A stretch of 64,000 nucleotides of DNA, taken from NCBI RefSeq assembly GCF_010122465.1, contig NZ_WLZY01000006.1, forward strand, positions 62,001-126,000. Reading direction: 5' to 3'. Position 1 is the first letter of the stretch, and each line of letters opens with the position of its first letter. The stretch comes from Phytoactinopolyspora mesophila (GTDB lineage Bacteria; Actinomycetota; Actinomycetes; Jiangellales; Jiangellaceae). The position numbers were made by a program, and so were the translations under genes. This document shows, piece by piece, positions 25,040-34,599 of the stretch. The notes beneath the pieces are model-generated. The model did no database searches and was not told the DNA's origin. It was given only the letters and a program-made list of their open reading frames with translations.

Positions 25040-26202
25040 TGGCGAAGGCGAAACGACGGTTCGGGCGGGTGCGGAAGCTGCCATCCGGGCGCTATCAGGC
25101 GCGCTATTTGGGGCCGGACGGACTGGACCACCCGGCACCATCTACCTTCGCAACGAAGACCGATGCGAACGTGTGGCTGACGGAGAAGGAAGCCGAGATC
25201 CGGCGTGGTGACTGGATCGACCCCGAATCCGGCATGGTTGCGCTGGCGGACTACGGGAAGGCGTGGATCGCTGAGCGGCCGAACTTGAAGCCGCGCACTG
25301 TGGCCCTCTACGAGACGCTGTTCCGGATCCACGTTGCGCCAGACCTTGGCTCGTTCGGGCTGCTGGAGATCACACCGGGACGGGTGCGGACGTGGCGGAA
25401 GGACCGGCTCGACGCGGGCACGGGTGCAGTGACGGTGGCCAAGTCGTACCGGCTGCTGAGCGCGATCATGAACACGGCCGTGCGGGACGGCCTGATCCGG
25501 CGTAACCCGTGCCAGATCACGGGTGCGGGACACGAGCCGAGCCCGGAACGATCTACCGCGAGTCTGACCGACGTGTTCGCTTTGGCAGACGCGATCCAGC
25601 CTCGGTATCGGTTGCTGGTTCTCCTTGCGGCGTTCGGAACGATGAGATGGGGCGAGCTGCTGGGCCTGCGCCGTAGTGACATCGACCTGGACGGCCGCAT
25701 TATCCAGATCAGCCGGTCGGTTCAACAGATCTCGGGTGCGCCCGTGGTGACATCGCCCAAGAGTTGGGCGGGTCGGCGCCGGGTTGCAGTTCCTGAGGCG
25801 ATCGTGCCCGAGATGCGGTGGCACCTGCGGGTGTTCGCGGAGCCTGGGCCGGACGGGCGTGTGTTCCTCGGTCCGAAGGGCGCTACGCCAAGCCGGACGA
25901 ACTTCCATCGGATCTGGCGTCGGGCGACTCATGAAGTCGGCCTGCCCGAACTTCACTTTCATGACCTGCGGCATTCCGGTGCCACATTGGCGGCTAGTAC
26001 CGGAGCGAGCCTGCGTGAGCTGATGCAACGGCTGGGTCACTCCAGCGCACGAGCGGCGCTGATCTATCAGCACGCCACCAGCGACCGGGACCGCGCCATC
26101 GCGGCCGGTCTGGATTCGTTGATCGCCGGTATTGGGGCCGCTGACACTGGCGAAGGTGACGACGAAGGTCCGCCGCTCGTCGGTGCTCGATCGGGCACGT
26201 GA
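25039..26202 (+). CDS. int: Tyrosine site-specific integrase
   Basis: 387 aa. A basic N-terminal arm-binding region (KRRFGRVRKLPSGRYQARYL) and a SAM-like core-binding domain are followed by the catalytic domain: Arg in MRWGELLGLRRSD (about 209), HDLRHSG (about 313), GHSSARAALIYQHAT with the nucleophile Tyr near 346. It is intact and lies 81 bp from the att/tRNA junction, so integration and excision at tRNA-Gly should still be possible. Two decayed relatives (11702 and 16743) lie to the left. Confidence 0.95.
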   Translation: MAKAKRRFGRVRKLPSGRYQARYLGPDGLDHPAPSTFATKTDANVWLTEKEAEIRRGDWIDPESGMVALADYGKAWIAERPNLKPRTVALYETLFRIHVAPDLGSFGLLEITPGRVRTWRKDRLDAGTGAVTVAKSYRLLSAIMNTAVRDGLIRRNPCQITGAGHEPSPERSTASLTDVFALADAIQPRYRLLVLLAAFGTMRWGELLGLRRSDIDLDGRIIQISRSVQQISGAPVVTSPKSWAGRRRVAVPEAIVPEMRWHLRVFAEPGPDGRVFLGPKGATPSRTNFHRIWRRATHEVGLPELHFHDLRHSGATLAASTGASLRELMQRLGHSSARAALIYQHATSDRDRAIAAGLDSLIAGIGAADTGEGDDEGPPLVGARSGT

Positions 26203-26209
26203 CGGGCAC
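26188..26209 (+). other. Right-end integrase arm site
   Basis: Two spaced CGGGCAC motifs overlap the integrase stop, in the same arrangement as 17082-17103. Confidence 0.5.
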
Positions 26210-26236
26210 GAGGGGTTGAGAGGAGGTGAGACGATG

Positions 26237-26277
26237 AAGGCCCAGGCTCGGCGAAAACTCCGCCTGACCTGGGCCTT
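26237..26277. terminator. Terminator between int and tRNA-Gly
   Basis: A perfect 10-bp stem AAGGCCCAGG (26237-26246) and CCTGGGCCTT (26268-26277). It lies between the convergent integrase and tRNA genes. Confidence 0.85.
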
Positions 26278-26282
26278 CGTGC

Positions 26283-26327
26283 GTGGAGCGGGTGACCGGG
26301 ATTGAACCGGCACAACCAGCTTGGAAG
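26283..26327. repeat. att copy 3 (right end, inside tRNA-Gly)
   Basis: 45 bp from the anticodon loop to just past CCA of tRNA-Gly, identical to the copies at 11987 and 16928. It is the functional attachment core retained by the complete tRNA gene. Confidence 0.92.
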
Positions 26328-26357
26328 GCTGGGGCTCTACCATTGAGCTACACCCGC
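26284..26357 (-). tRNA. tRNA-Gly (anticodon TCC)
   Basis: A 74-nt cloverleaf with encoded CCA. The acceptor GCGGGTG pairs with CACCCGC, the anticodon loop is CTTCCAA and the T-loop TTCAATC. It is the chromosomal target of the integrative elements, which rebuild its 3' half on insertion. Confidence 0.97.
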
Positions 26358-26420
26358 GTGGGGCTCGTGGCCCCGCGGTAAAGACTATACCGTGTTCTGC
26401 CGTAGACTTGTCCGGGCGCC

Positions 26421-26496
26421 CGGGGCGTAGCGTAGTGGCTAGCGCGCCTGCTTTGGGAGCAGGAGATCGCAGGTTCGAGTCCTGTCGCCCCGACCA
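26421..26496 (+). tRNA. tRNA-Pro (anticodon TGG)
   Basis: A 76-nt cloverleaf with encoded CCA. The acceptor CGGGGCG pairs with CGCCCCG, the anticodon loop is TTTGGGA and the T-loop TTCGAGT. It lies just upstream of the trigger-factor gene. Confidence 0.96.
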
Positions 26497-26598
26497 GCCA
26501 GCGGATATGGTGGTGGGTTCCGGTTCACGGAGCCCGCCGCCGTGGCCGTGACACAAGCCACCTAGACATAGGCCACCCATCACAGGAGACACGTCAGC

Positions 26599-28020
26599 GT
26601 GAAGAGCGTCGTCGAGACCCTCAACCCGACGCGGGTCCGGCTCGCGGTGGAAGTTCCATTCACCGAACTTGAGCCGAACATCAAGTCAGCTTATAAGCGC
26701 ATCGGCGGCCAGGTGAGTATCCCTGGCTTCCGCAAGGGAAAGGTGCCGCCGCTGGCTATCGACCAGTTCGTGGGCCGCCCGGTGGTGCTCGAAGAGGCCA
26801 TCAACGACGCCATTCCCAAGCTCTACGGCGATGCGATCCGCGAGAACGAGCTGCAGCCCATCGGGCAGCCCGAACTCGACGTCTCGGAACTCAACGACGG
26901 CGAAGAGCTGAAGTTCACCGCTGAGGTCGCGGTCAAGCCGAAGATCGAGCTGCCCGAGTGGGAAGGCCTTGAGATCCAGGTCGACGACCTCGAGGTGACC
27001 GACGAGGACGTCGACGAGCGTCTCGGGTCGCTGCGTGAGCGGTTCGGCACCTTGGTGGGTGTCGAGCGTGCTGCCGCGGACGGCGACTTCGTGCAGATCG
27101 ATCTCAACGCCACCGCTGACGGTGAGCCGGTCGAGGGTGGGCAGGCCACCGGCGTGTCGTACCAGATCGGCAAGGGCGGCATGATCGATGGCCTCGATGA
27201 GGCTGTCACTGGGCTCTCGGCCGGCGATACGACGACGTTCCGAACCACCCTGGTGGGCACCCACGAGGGCGAGGAAGTCGACGTCGAGGTGACTGTTACC
27301 GCGGTCAAGGAGCAGCAGCTGCCCGAGCTCGACGACGATTTCGCCCAGCTGGCCAGTGAGTTCGACACGCTGGACGAACTCAAGGAAGACCTGCGTGAGC
27401 AGGCGCTGCGGGCGGCCCGCATCGAGCAGGCCACGGAGGCCCGCAACAAGGTCCTCGAGGCGCTGATCGAGAAGTCCGGGGAGATCCCGGTGCCCGACGA
27501 GATCGTCCAGGCCCAGGTCGAGCAGCACTTCAGTGACGGCCACGGCGACGACGATCACCGTTCGGAGTTCGAGGAGCAGTTCCGGCAGAACCTCGTCCAG
27601 CAGTTCGTGCTCGACGAGCTCGTCAAGAGCGAAGAGGTCGAGGTCTCGCAAGAAGAGCTGACCTCGTACGTCGTCCAGCAGGCGATGCAGCGCCGGATGG
27701 ACCCGAACCAGCTGGCGCAACGACTTGTCGAGAGCGGGGAACTGCCGTCGGCGATGGCCGACGTGCGCCGCGGCAAGGCGCTCGCCCTCGTTGTTGAGAA
27801 GGCGTCCATCACCGACGCATCTGGACAGGCGGTAGAGCTTGACCGGTTGCTCGAGGACGGCTCGCTGGCCGAAGAGGGCGAGGACGTCGAGGGCGCCCCG
27901 GCCGCCGATGTGTCGTCGGTCGAGTTCGCCGAGCTGGACGAGTCGGCCGACGCCGACGAGGCCGGCGAAGAGACTGCGGCCGCGGACGGCGACGAAGAGC
28001 AGGACGAGTCGAAGTCCTGA
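26599..28020 (+). CDS. tig: Trigger factor, ribosome-associated chaperone
   Basis: 473 aa from GTG 26599 (CAGGAGA upstream). The N-terminal ribosome-binding domain carries the signature GFRKGKVPP near residue 44. The FKBP-type prolyl isomerase domain (GDFVQIDLNATADGEPVEGG to EVDVEVTVTAV) spans about 155-240. The helical C-terminal chaperone domain follows, with a long acidic tail (EDVEGAPAADV to the end) typical of actinobacteria. It precedes clpP1-clpP2-clpX, the usual order. Confidence 0.98.
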   Translation: MKSVVETLNPTRVRLAVEVPFTELEPNIKSAYKRIGGQVSIPGFRKGKVPPLAIDQFVGRPVVLEEAINDAIPKLYGDAIRENELQPIGQPELDVSELNDGEELKFTAEVAVKPKIELPEWEGLEIQVDDLEVTDEDVDERLGSLRERFGTLVGVERAAADGDFVQIDLNATADGEPVEGGQATGVSYQIGKGGMIDGLDEAVTGLSAGDTTTFRTTLVGTHEGEEVDVEVTVTAVKEQQLPELDDDFAQLASEFDTLDELKEDLREQALRAARIEQATEARNKVLEALIEKSGEIPVPDEIVQAQVEQHFSDGHGDDDHRSEFEEQFRQNLVQQFVLDELVKSEEVEVSQEELTSYVVQQAMQRRMDPNQLAQRLVESGELPSAMADVRRGKALALVVEKASITDASGQAVELDRLLEDGSLAEEGEDVEGAPAADVSSVEFAELDESADADEAGEETAAADGDEEQDESKS

Positions 28021-28471
28021 GCCTTGCGTCGTTGCGAGCGCTGATTTCTGAATGATCAGGTGGTGAAGCTGACCCCGCCTTGGCCTGGTCTGGCAGTTGT
28101 GCCGGATCCGTCATGGGCGCGGCTGGCTTCGCCACCTGATCTGCGTTTCGGCGCCTGATCATTCGCCGGGTATCCGGTGCGTGGTCAGATGACAGGCACG
28201 GCCGGATCTCGTCACATCCGCACACCTGATCGCCATCAGGCGGACGATCAAGTGACAAATCGGAGATCAGGTGACACAGCGGCGCACGCCGACAGCGAAC
28301 AGGGGCGTTCCGTGGATGGTGGACGAGCTCTGGTTGGTTAGTGTCAGAGCATCGACGTCGACCTGTGGCTCATCCGGAGCGACTCCGGGGCGGGCAAGGC
28401 CGGCATCGATCGAGACAATTGCCAGCGACAACCTATGACCACCATCTTCGAGAGCCTTGAGGAGTTGCACG
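28021..28471. other. 451-bp leader of clpP1 with repeats
   Basis: Imperfect inverted repeats of TGATCAGGTG type occur here: arms 28051-28062 and 28152-28163; a stem-loop at 28217-28244; direct repeats GATCAAGTGACA (28246) and GATCAGGTGACA (28265). A ClgR-like box follows. No protein-like frame is present. Confidence 0.6.
28287..28300 (-). promoter_or_regulatory. ClgR-like box upstream of clpP1
   Basis: Read on the minus strand it is GTTCGC-TGTCG-GCG, which fits the GTTCGC-N5-GCG consensus of the actinobacterial ClgR activator of clp genes. It lies 172 bp before the clpP1 start. No clgR gene is in the window. Confidence 0.65.
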
Positions 28472-29107
28472 GTGAACCCACGTCTCGAGACGCCTGGTTC
28501 CGTCTCTGCCCCCCAGGCCCACTCGCCGTCTCCGGCGAACATGGGCCTGGACGATCACATCTACAACCGGTTGCTTCGTGAACGCATCATCTTCCTCGGG
28601 TCCGAGGTGCGTGACCAGAACGCCAACGCGATCTGTGCCCAGCTGCTCCTGCTAGCAGCGGAGGACCCGAGCCGGGATATCCACCTCTACATCAACTCTC
28701 CTGGCGGTTCCGTCTGGGCCGGCATGGCCATCTACGACACCATGCAGTACATCAAGCCCGACGTCGCCACCTTCGCGATGGGCTTCGCGGCTTCGATGGG
28801 CCAGTTCCTGCTGTGTGCAGGCGCTCCCGGCAAGCGCTACGCGCTGCAGCACGCCAAGATCCTGATGCACCAGCCGTCCGGCGGCGTGGGAGGCACGGCC
28901 AGCGACATCATGATCCACGCCGAGTCGCTGTTGAGCACCAAGCGTGAGATGGCACGGCTGATCGCTCAGCACACCGGCCGCACCACCGAGGAGATCGAGC
29001 GCGACTCCGACCGGGACCGGTACTTCACCGCCGACCAGGCCCGCGAGTACGGCTTCGTGGACCAGGTGATCACCAGTGTTTCCGAGCTCCCGAGCAACGG
29101 TTCCTGA
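28472..29107 (+). CDS. clpP1: ATP-dependent Clp protease proteolytic subunit 1
   Basis: 211 aa from GTG 28472, with GGAG 7 bp upstream; an internal ATG at 28542 is less well placed. The catalytic Ser is in [11 protein letters not shown] and the His in [10 protein letters not shown], with the Asp further on. A short N-terminal propeptide precedes the core ([20 protein letters not shown]). Actinobacterial ClpP1 and ClpP2 form a mixed tetradecamer; clpP2 starts 39 bp downstream. Confidence 0.97.
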   Translation: MNPRLETPGSVSAPQAHSPSPANMGLDDHIYNRLLRERIIFLGSEVRDQNANAICAQLLLLAAEDPSRDIHLYINSPGGSVWAGMAIYDTMQYIKPDVATFAMGFAASMGQFLLCAGAPGKRYALQHAKILMHQPSGGVGGTASDIMIHAESLLSTKREMARLIAQHTGRTTEEIERDSDRDRYFTADQAREYGFVDQVITSVSELPSNGS

Positions 29108-29146
29108 GCTGCCTCCGCGCCCACCGAGACGAAAGAGACTTCCGCG

Positions 29147-29755
29147 ATGAACTACTACATCCCGCAATGGGAGGAGCGCACCTCCTACGGTTTCCGACGT
29201 ATCGACCCGTACGCGAAGCTGTTCGAGGAGCGAATCATCTTCCTGGGCACTCCCGTGTCCGACGACGTCGCGAACGCGGTCATGGCCCAGCTGATCTGCC
29301 TGGAGTCCATGGACCCGGATCGTGACATCGAGATCTACATCAACTCGCCCGGCGGTTCGTTCACGGCGATGACGACCATCTATGACACGATGCAGTTCAT
29401 CAAGCCCGACGTCCGTACGGTCTGCATGGGGCAGGCGGCCTCGGCGGCCGCCGTGCTGCTGGCAGCCGGCGCGCCTGGCAAGCGGCTGGCGGTGCCCAAC
29501 GCGAGGGTGCTGATCCACCAGCCGGCCGTTGGCGAGGCCATTTTCGGCCAGGCCAGCGACATCGAAATCCAGGCCAACGAGATCCAGCGGATGCGGACGC
29601 TGATGGAGCAGATGATCTCGAAGCACTCGAACAAGACCCCCGAGGAGGTCCGCTCGGATGTCGAGCGTGACATGATCCTCACGACGCAGGAGGCCATCGA
29701 CTACGGGTTGGTCGACAACTTCACGGCGTCACGCAAGGCCAGTCTGACGAAGTAG
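29147..29755 (+). CDS. clpP2: ATP-dependent Clp protease proteolytic subunit 2
   Basis: 202 aa. The catalytic Ser is in MGQAASAAAVLL and the His in RVLIHQPAVGEA. The N-terminus (NYYIPQWEERTSYGFRRIDP) is the characteristic ClpP2 extension. It is co-transcribed with clpP1. Confidence 0.97.
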   Translation: MNYYIPQWEERTSYGFRRIDPYAKLFEERIIFLGTPVSDDVANAVMAQLICLESMDPDRDIEIYINSPGGSFTAMTTIYDTMQFIKPDVRTVCMGQAASAAAVLLAAGAPGKRLAVPNARVLIHQPAVGEAIFGQASDIEIQANEIQRMRTLMEQMISKHSNKTPEEVRSDVERDMILTTQEAIDYGLVDNFTASRKASLTK

Positions 29756-29982
29756 AAGATATGTCCGGGTGCGCCGACATCGATCCCGGCCCGGGATCCG
29801 GGCTCGGGTGGGCATGTTGCCCGCCGAGCCGGTCCCGGGCGGGTTCGATCCCGAACGCGACGCGCCCGATAGGTAGGGTTGGGTGCCACATGGCCGGGAA
29901 AGGATGTACCGTCGAAGGACGCGCACGCGACTCGTTCGCGGTAGGCGGGCAAGACGGCACCTGAGACGGAAGGACGAACCGC

Positions 29983-31284
29983 GTGGCACGCATCGGCGAC
30001 GCCGACCATCTGCTCAAGTGCTCTTTCTGCGGCAAGAGCCAGAAGCAGGTCAAGAAGCTCATCGCAGGGCCTGGGGTGTACATCTGCGACGAGTGCATCG
30101 ACCTGTGCAATGAGATCATCGAGGAAGAGCTCAGCGAGAACCCCGAGGCCGGTGGCCTGTCGAGCTTGCCGAAGCCGCGTGAGATCTACGAGTTCCTCGA
30201 GCAGTACGTCATCGGCCAGGAGTCAGCCAAGAAGGCGCTGTCCGTGGCCGTCTACAACCACTACAAGCGGGTGCAGGCCAAGCAGTCGGGCGCGATGCGC
30301 ACGTCGGACAAAGAAGAGGCCGTCGAACTCGCCAAGTCCAACATCCTGCTGGTCGGCCCCACCGGCTGCGGAAAGACGTATCTGGCTCAGACTCTGGCCA
30401 AGATGCTCAACGTGCCGTTCGCCATTGCCGACGCCACCGCGCTCACCGAGGCCGGCTACGTCGGTGAAGACGTCGAGAACATTCTGCTGAAGCTGATTCA
30501 GGCGGCGGACTACGACGTCAAGAAGGCCGAGACCGGCATCATCTACATCGACGAGATCGACAAGATCGCCCGCAAGAGCGAGAACCCGTCGATCACCCGG
30601 GACGTCTCCGGTGAAGGTGTCCAGCAGGCACTGCTGAAGATCCTCGAGGGCACCACCGCCAGCGTGCCGCCGCAGGGCGGGCGCAAGCACCCCCATCAAG
30701 AGTTCATCCAGATCGACACCAGCAACGTGCTGTTCATCGTCGGTGGCGCATTCGCCGGCCTGGAAGACATCATTCAGCAGCGGGTAGGCCGCCGCGGGCT
30801 CGGCTTCGCGGCTGACATGAGCGGCAACGACGACAACTCCACGAACGAGATCCTCGGCCAGGTCATGCCTGACGACCTGCTGAAGTTCGGCTTGATTCCG
30901 GAGTTCATCGGCCGGCTGCCGGTGCTGACCACGGTCAACCCGCTTGATCGCGAGGCGCTCATCCGGATCCTGTCCGAGCCGCGCAACGCGCTGATCAAGC
31001 AGTACAAGCGCACGTTCCAGATCGCGGACAACATCGAGCTCGAGTTCACCCCCGAAGCCATCGCCGCGGTCGCGGACCAGGCGTTGCTACGCGGCACCGG
31101 CGCGCGGGGCACCCGCGCGGTGGTCGAGGAAGTGCTCCTCGACGTCATGTACGAGGTCCCCAGCCGTGAGGACGTGGGGCGTGTCGTGATCGACCGCGAC
31201 GTGGTGCTGCAGAACGTGCTGCCCACCCTGGTCCCCAGAGAAGCGCCGCAGCGTCGCCGTGATCGCCGGGAGAAGTCGGCCTGA
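29983..31284 (+). CDS. clpX: ClpX ATPase subunit of Clp protease
   Basis: 433 aa. The C4 zinc-binding domain (KCSFCGKSQ, then [10 protein letters not shown]) spans about residues 10-45. Walker A is [15 protein letters not shown] (about 120-134), Walker [14 protein letters not shown], and sensor 2 [13 protein letters not shown]. It unfolds substrates into the ClpP1P2 chamber. The 227-bp gap to clpP2 contains a GC hairpin near 29788-29812, so clpX may also have its own promoter. Confidence 0.98.
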   Translation: MARIGDADHLLKCSFCGKSQKQVKKLIAGPGVYICDECIDLCNEIIEEELSENPEAGGLSSLPKPREIYEFLEQYVIGQESAKKALSVAVYNHYKRVQAKQSGAMRTSDKEEAVELAKSNILLVGPTGCGKTYLAQTLAKMLNVPFAIADATALTEAGYVGEDVENILLKLIQAADYDVKKAETGIIYIDEIDKIARKSENPSITRDVSGEGVQQALLKILEGTTASVPPQGGRKHPHQEFIQIDTSNVLFIVGGAFAGLEDIIQQRVGRRGLGFAADMSGNDDNSTNEILGQVMPDDLLKFGLIPEFIGRLPVLTTVNPLDREALIRILSEPRNALIKQYKRTFQIADNIELEFTPEAIAAVADQALLRGTGARGTRAVVEEVLLDVMYEVPSREDVGRVVIDRDVVLQNVLPTLVPREAPQRRRDRREKSA

Positions 31285-31294
31285 GCCTGGCGCG

Positions 31295-32689
31295 CTAGGC
31301 GTCGAACACCGACAGCTGTTGTTCGCTCGGCTTGCGGGTGAACGCGCTGACGACGACCATTACGGCCAGCGAGAGCACCAGCGCGGGCACCATGGGTGGC
31401 AGGCCCAGCGGGTCGTCGAGCTGATACCAGATCAGCGCGGTGCCGCCCCCGGTGACGACGCTGGCGGTTCCGGCCGCCGCGGTGGCGCCGCGCCACAGGT
31501 ACCCGGCGTACAGAGGGACCAGAAGTGCCGCGGCATACATCGTGTAGGCGAAGACGACGGCGGTGACGATGTCCGGCATGGCGACGGCGAGGCCGAAGCT
31601 CAGCAGGGCGAACACGACGACGGCCGCCTGGCCCACCTTGCGCAGCTCGATGGTGGACGCATCGCGGCGGATCAGCTGCCGGTAGAGGTCGCGGGTGAGG
31701 TTGATGCTGGCGCTGAGCAGGATCGAATTGGTGGACGTGACGATGGCCGCGGCCACGGTCGCTAGTAGCAGTGCGCCTACGACGGCAGGCATCAGCTCGG
31801 TGACCACCGTGGCGAAGACGTCGTCGGGCAGCACATCCGGGCCGAGCACGGCCTGTCCGCCCCAGCCGAGAAGAGCAACCATGCAGTATCCGGCCAGCGC
31901 CAGCGGAATGAGGAGGGTGAGTGCCTTCTTCGCCACCCGTTCGTCGCGGGCGGAGAACACCCGATTGAAGATGATCGCCTGCGAGACGGCGGTGGTGCCG
32001 AAGACGGCGATGGCCATATTGAAGGCACCGAGTCCGTCGGTGTTGGTGAAGGGCTGGAAATAGCCGTCGGGCGTGTCCGCGCCGAGAATGCCGAAGCCGC
32101 CGTGGTTGTTGAAGAGCAGGATGACCCCCGCCAGCAGGCCACCGAAGATCAGCAACGCCTGCAGGCTGTCGGTGAAGGCGACCCCCTTCATCCCGCCGAA
32201 CAGGGAGATCAGCGTGAACGCTACGACGCCGATGACCATGGCGGGCACCCGAGTGAGGTCGGTGAAGGTGGTGAGGATCCCGGCGATCGCCAGGATCTGG
32301 ACGGTGACGATCGCGATGTCCCCGATGATGATCATCACCGCACTGACATAGCGGGTGGAGTTGTCGTAGCGGATGGCCAGCAGGTCCGGAACGGTGAACT
32401 GCCGCAACTTGCGGCTGCGTTCGGCCATCACCACCGTGGCGAAGACGATACCGAGCACGCCGCCGATCCCGCTGAACCACCAAGCCGCCCCCATCGCGTA
32501 GAAGCTCCCGGTCCAGCCCACGACAGTGGCGCCACCGATGTAGGAGGCGAACAAGGTGCCGACCAGGACGGGCAAGCCGAGGCTACGACCAGCCAGAGCG
32601 AAGTCTTCGACTCCACTGATGTATCGCCTGAAGTAGACGCCGATGGCCACGATGATCACCAGGTAGATGGTGATCGTAGCGACGTACAT
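31295..32689 (-). CDS. Sodium:solute symporter (SSS/PutP family)
   Basis: 464 aa with about 12-13 membrane helices. The SSS family regions are visible: DFALAGRSLGLPVLVGTLFA near residues 29-48, then SYIGGATVVGW, and LFGGMKGVAFTDSLQALLIF near residue 165. GGGAGG precedes the ATG. It is divergent from the D-aminoacylase gene, so its cargo may be an amino acid or acyl-amino acid, by context only. Confidence 0.92.
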   Translation of the reverse strand: MYVATITIYLVIIVAIGVYFRRYISGVEDFALAGRSLGLPVLVGTLFASYIGGATVVGWTGSFYAMGAAWWFSGIGGVLGIVFATVVMAERSRKLRQFTVPDLLAIRYDNSTRYVSAVMIIIGDIAIVTVQILAIAGILTTFTDLTRVPAMVIGVVAFTLISLFGGMKGVAFTDSLQALLIFGGLLAGVILLFNNHGGFGILGADTPDGYFQPFTNTDGLGAFNMAIAVFGTTAVSQAIIFNRVFSARDERVAKKALTLLIPLALAGYCMVALLGWGGQAVLGPDVLPDDVFATVVTELMPAVVGALLLATVAAAIVTSTNSILLSASINLTRDLYRQLIRRDASTIELRKVGQAAVVVFALLSFGLAVAMPDIVTAVVFAYTMYAAALLVPLYAGYLWRGATAAAGTASVVTGGGTALIWYQLDDPLGLPPMVPALVLSLAVMVVVSAFTRKPSEQQLSVFDA

Positions 32690-32920
32690 GCCAACCTCCC
32701 ATGCTTGACCGGCATCCGGCCGGCTAGTTCAGCGCTGACAATTATGCAGTTAAGTCAGAAGTCAACCGCATTGGCTTCGTCGCGATGGACAGGGTGATCG
32801 GAGCGAACCTGGACGATCGCACGACGCCGGCGGTCCAGGTGTCGTCGGAGCCGACGAACCCTCTGGCTTCGGCGGCCCATACGGTGTGCCTGAGGCGATA
32901 CCGGAGAGGAGCTGGCATCT

Positions 32921-34477
32921 ATGACAGACCGGCTGGTTTTGCGTGGCGGCACTGTGTTCGACGGCCTGGGTACACCCGGACGCCGCGGCGACGTTCTCGT
33001 CGAGGGCGGCAAGGTGCGCGACATCGGTGCTGTCGAAGCCGCCGGCGCCAGGGAGATCGACTGCGACGGACTGTACGTCACGCCGGGGTTCATCGACGCG
33101 CACTCGCACAGCGACCTGGTGCCGGGTATGGACGAGCCTCAGCCGTTCAAGCTGTTCCAGGGGGTGACCACAGAGATCGCCGGCAACTGTGGGTTCAGTT
33201 TCGCTCCGCTGACCCCTGACTCGGCGGTGGTGGTGCGCGAGATGTTCGGAGAGCTGGCCGGGGGCGTCGAGGTGCCGGTCGGCTCGTTCGCCGAGTTCCT
33301 GGACACAGCCCAGCGCGACGGGCCGACCAATCACATGGCGTACCTGGTGGGACACCACACGTTGCGGTTGAGTGCTAACGGCGCCGATGAGGAGCTCCGC
33401 CCGGGCGCCGTCGAGACGATGCGCGATCTGGCCGCGGAGGCCTTCGAGGCCGGCGCCGTCGGCTTCTCAACGGGGCTGATCTACCCGCCGGGGTGTTTTG
33501 CCGACCGCGCCGAAGTGGAACAGATCGCGCGGGTCGCGGGTGTGTACGGCCGGATCTACGCCACGCACATGCGTGACGAGGGACGCTTTCTCGAAGACGC
33601 GATCGACGAAGCCGTGGCCATCGCCCAGGCCGGTGGCATCCGGCTGCAGATCTCGCATTGCAAGGCGGCGGGGCTGCCGGCACATGGCAAGGCCAGGGCG
33701 TTGCTGGAGCGAATCGAGCGCGCCCGGCTCGATGGCGTCGATGTGGTCGGCGATCAGTACCCGTACCTGGCCGGCGGCACGGTGATGCTGGCCCTCCTGC
33801 CGAACGCCGCCGCGGCGGGCGGGGGCGGCGCGATGAAAGCCCGGCTGTCCGATCCGCTCCAACGTGCTCAACTGCGGAAAGCCGCTGAGCGAGGCAACCC
33901 CGGCGACGGCATGTGGGCCAGCACCGAAGCGGCGAAAGTCATCGTCACCACCCACGCTGACACCGCCGTAGTGGGACGCACCCTTGCCGAGGTTGCCGGC
34001 CCGGCGGACCCGTTCGATACCTTGTGTGACCTGCTGGTTGCCGATCCCGCGGCGGCCATCGTGCTCGAGATGATGGTGGAGGACGACGTCCGGGAGATCA
34101 TGACCAGCCCACTGGTCGGTGTCGGGTCCGACAACGGTCCGCCGGTCGGGCTGCAGCATCCCCGTACCTACGGGTGCTTCCCCTGGCTGCTCGGCACCTA
34201 CGTACGGGACGAGAAGGTCCTGAGCTGGGAAGAGGCGATACGGAAGGCGACGTCGCTGATCGCACGCCAGTTCGGGCTCGCCGGGCGTGGCGTCCTGTTG
34301 CCCGGTTGCCACGCTGACATCACCGTTTTCGATCCGGCACGGATCGGTCACCGTGGCTCGTATGTCCAGCCGGACATCACTCCGGACGGCATTCAAGCCG
34401 TACTTCTCGAGGGAACCCCGGTAGTGGTCGACGGCGAGTTCAGCGGTAACCGGGCCGGCCGGGTGCTGAAGGGCTGA
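32921..34477 (+). CDS. N-acyl-D-amino-acid deacylase (D-aminoacylase)
   Basis: 518 aa, a metal-dependent amidohydrolase. The N-terminal strand (LVLRGGTVFDGLGTPGR) leads to the metal motif FIDAHSHSD (about 63-71), followed by LQISHCKAAG (about 245), DQYPYLAGG and VGVGSDNGPPVG (Asp, about 405). The C-terminus (ADITVFDPARI) closes the small beta domain. It hydrolyses N-acyl-D-amino acids to D-amino acids. It is the first gene of a plus-strand run that continues with a peptide importer. Confidence 0.93.
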   Translation: MTDRLVLRGGTVFDGLGTPGRRGDVLVEGGKVRDIGAVEAAGAREIDCDGLYVTPGFIDAHSHSDLVPGMDEPQPFKLFQGVTTEIAGNCGFSFAPLTPDSAVVVREMFGELAGGVEVPVGSFAEFLDTAQRDGPTNHMAYLVGHHTLRLSANGADEELRPGAVETMRDLAAEAFEAGAVGFSTGLIYPPGCFADRAEVEQIARVAGVYGRIYATHMRDEGRFLEDAIDEAVAIAQAGGIRLQISHCKAAGLPAHGKARALLERIERARLDGVDVVGDQYPYLAGGTVMLALLPNAAAAGGGGAMKARLSDPLQRAQLRKAAERGNPGDGMWASTEAAKVIVTTHADTAVVGRTLAEVAGPADPFDTLCDLLVADPAAAIVLEMMVEDDVREIMTSPLVGVGSDNGPPVGLQHPRTYGCFPWLLGTYVRDEKVLSWEEAIRKATSLIARQFGLAGRGVLLPGCHADITVFDPARIGHRGSYVQPDITPDGIQAVLLEGTPVVVDGEFSGNRAGRVLKG

Positions 34478-34599
34478 GCGAGCGGCGGATAGGACACTCT
34501 GACGAGGTCTGCGCCGACGAGTTGTCTGATTCACCAAAGACTCGTGGCACCCATCCGGGCGAGGCTGAGCGGAAACCAACCGTTCGCGAGGGAGCCACC

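Noticed and set aside
24865-26592. A 575-codon minus-strand frame across xis, int and both tRNAs
   Set aside because: It runs through the integrase and tRNA genes; antisense artefact.
30774-32483. A 569-codon minus-strand frame across clpX and the symporter
   Set aside because: It overlaps clpX and the symporter in another frame and is a low-complexity Arg/His-rich translation.
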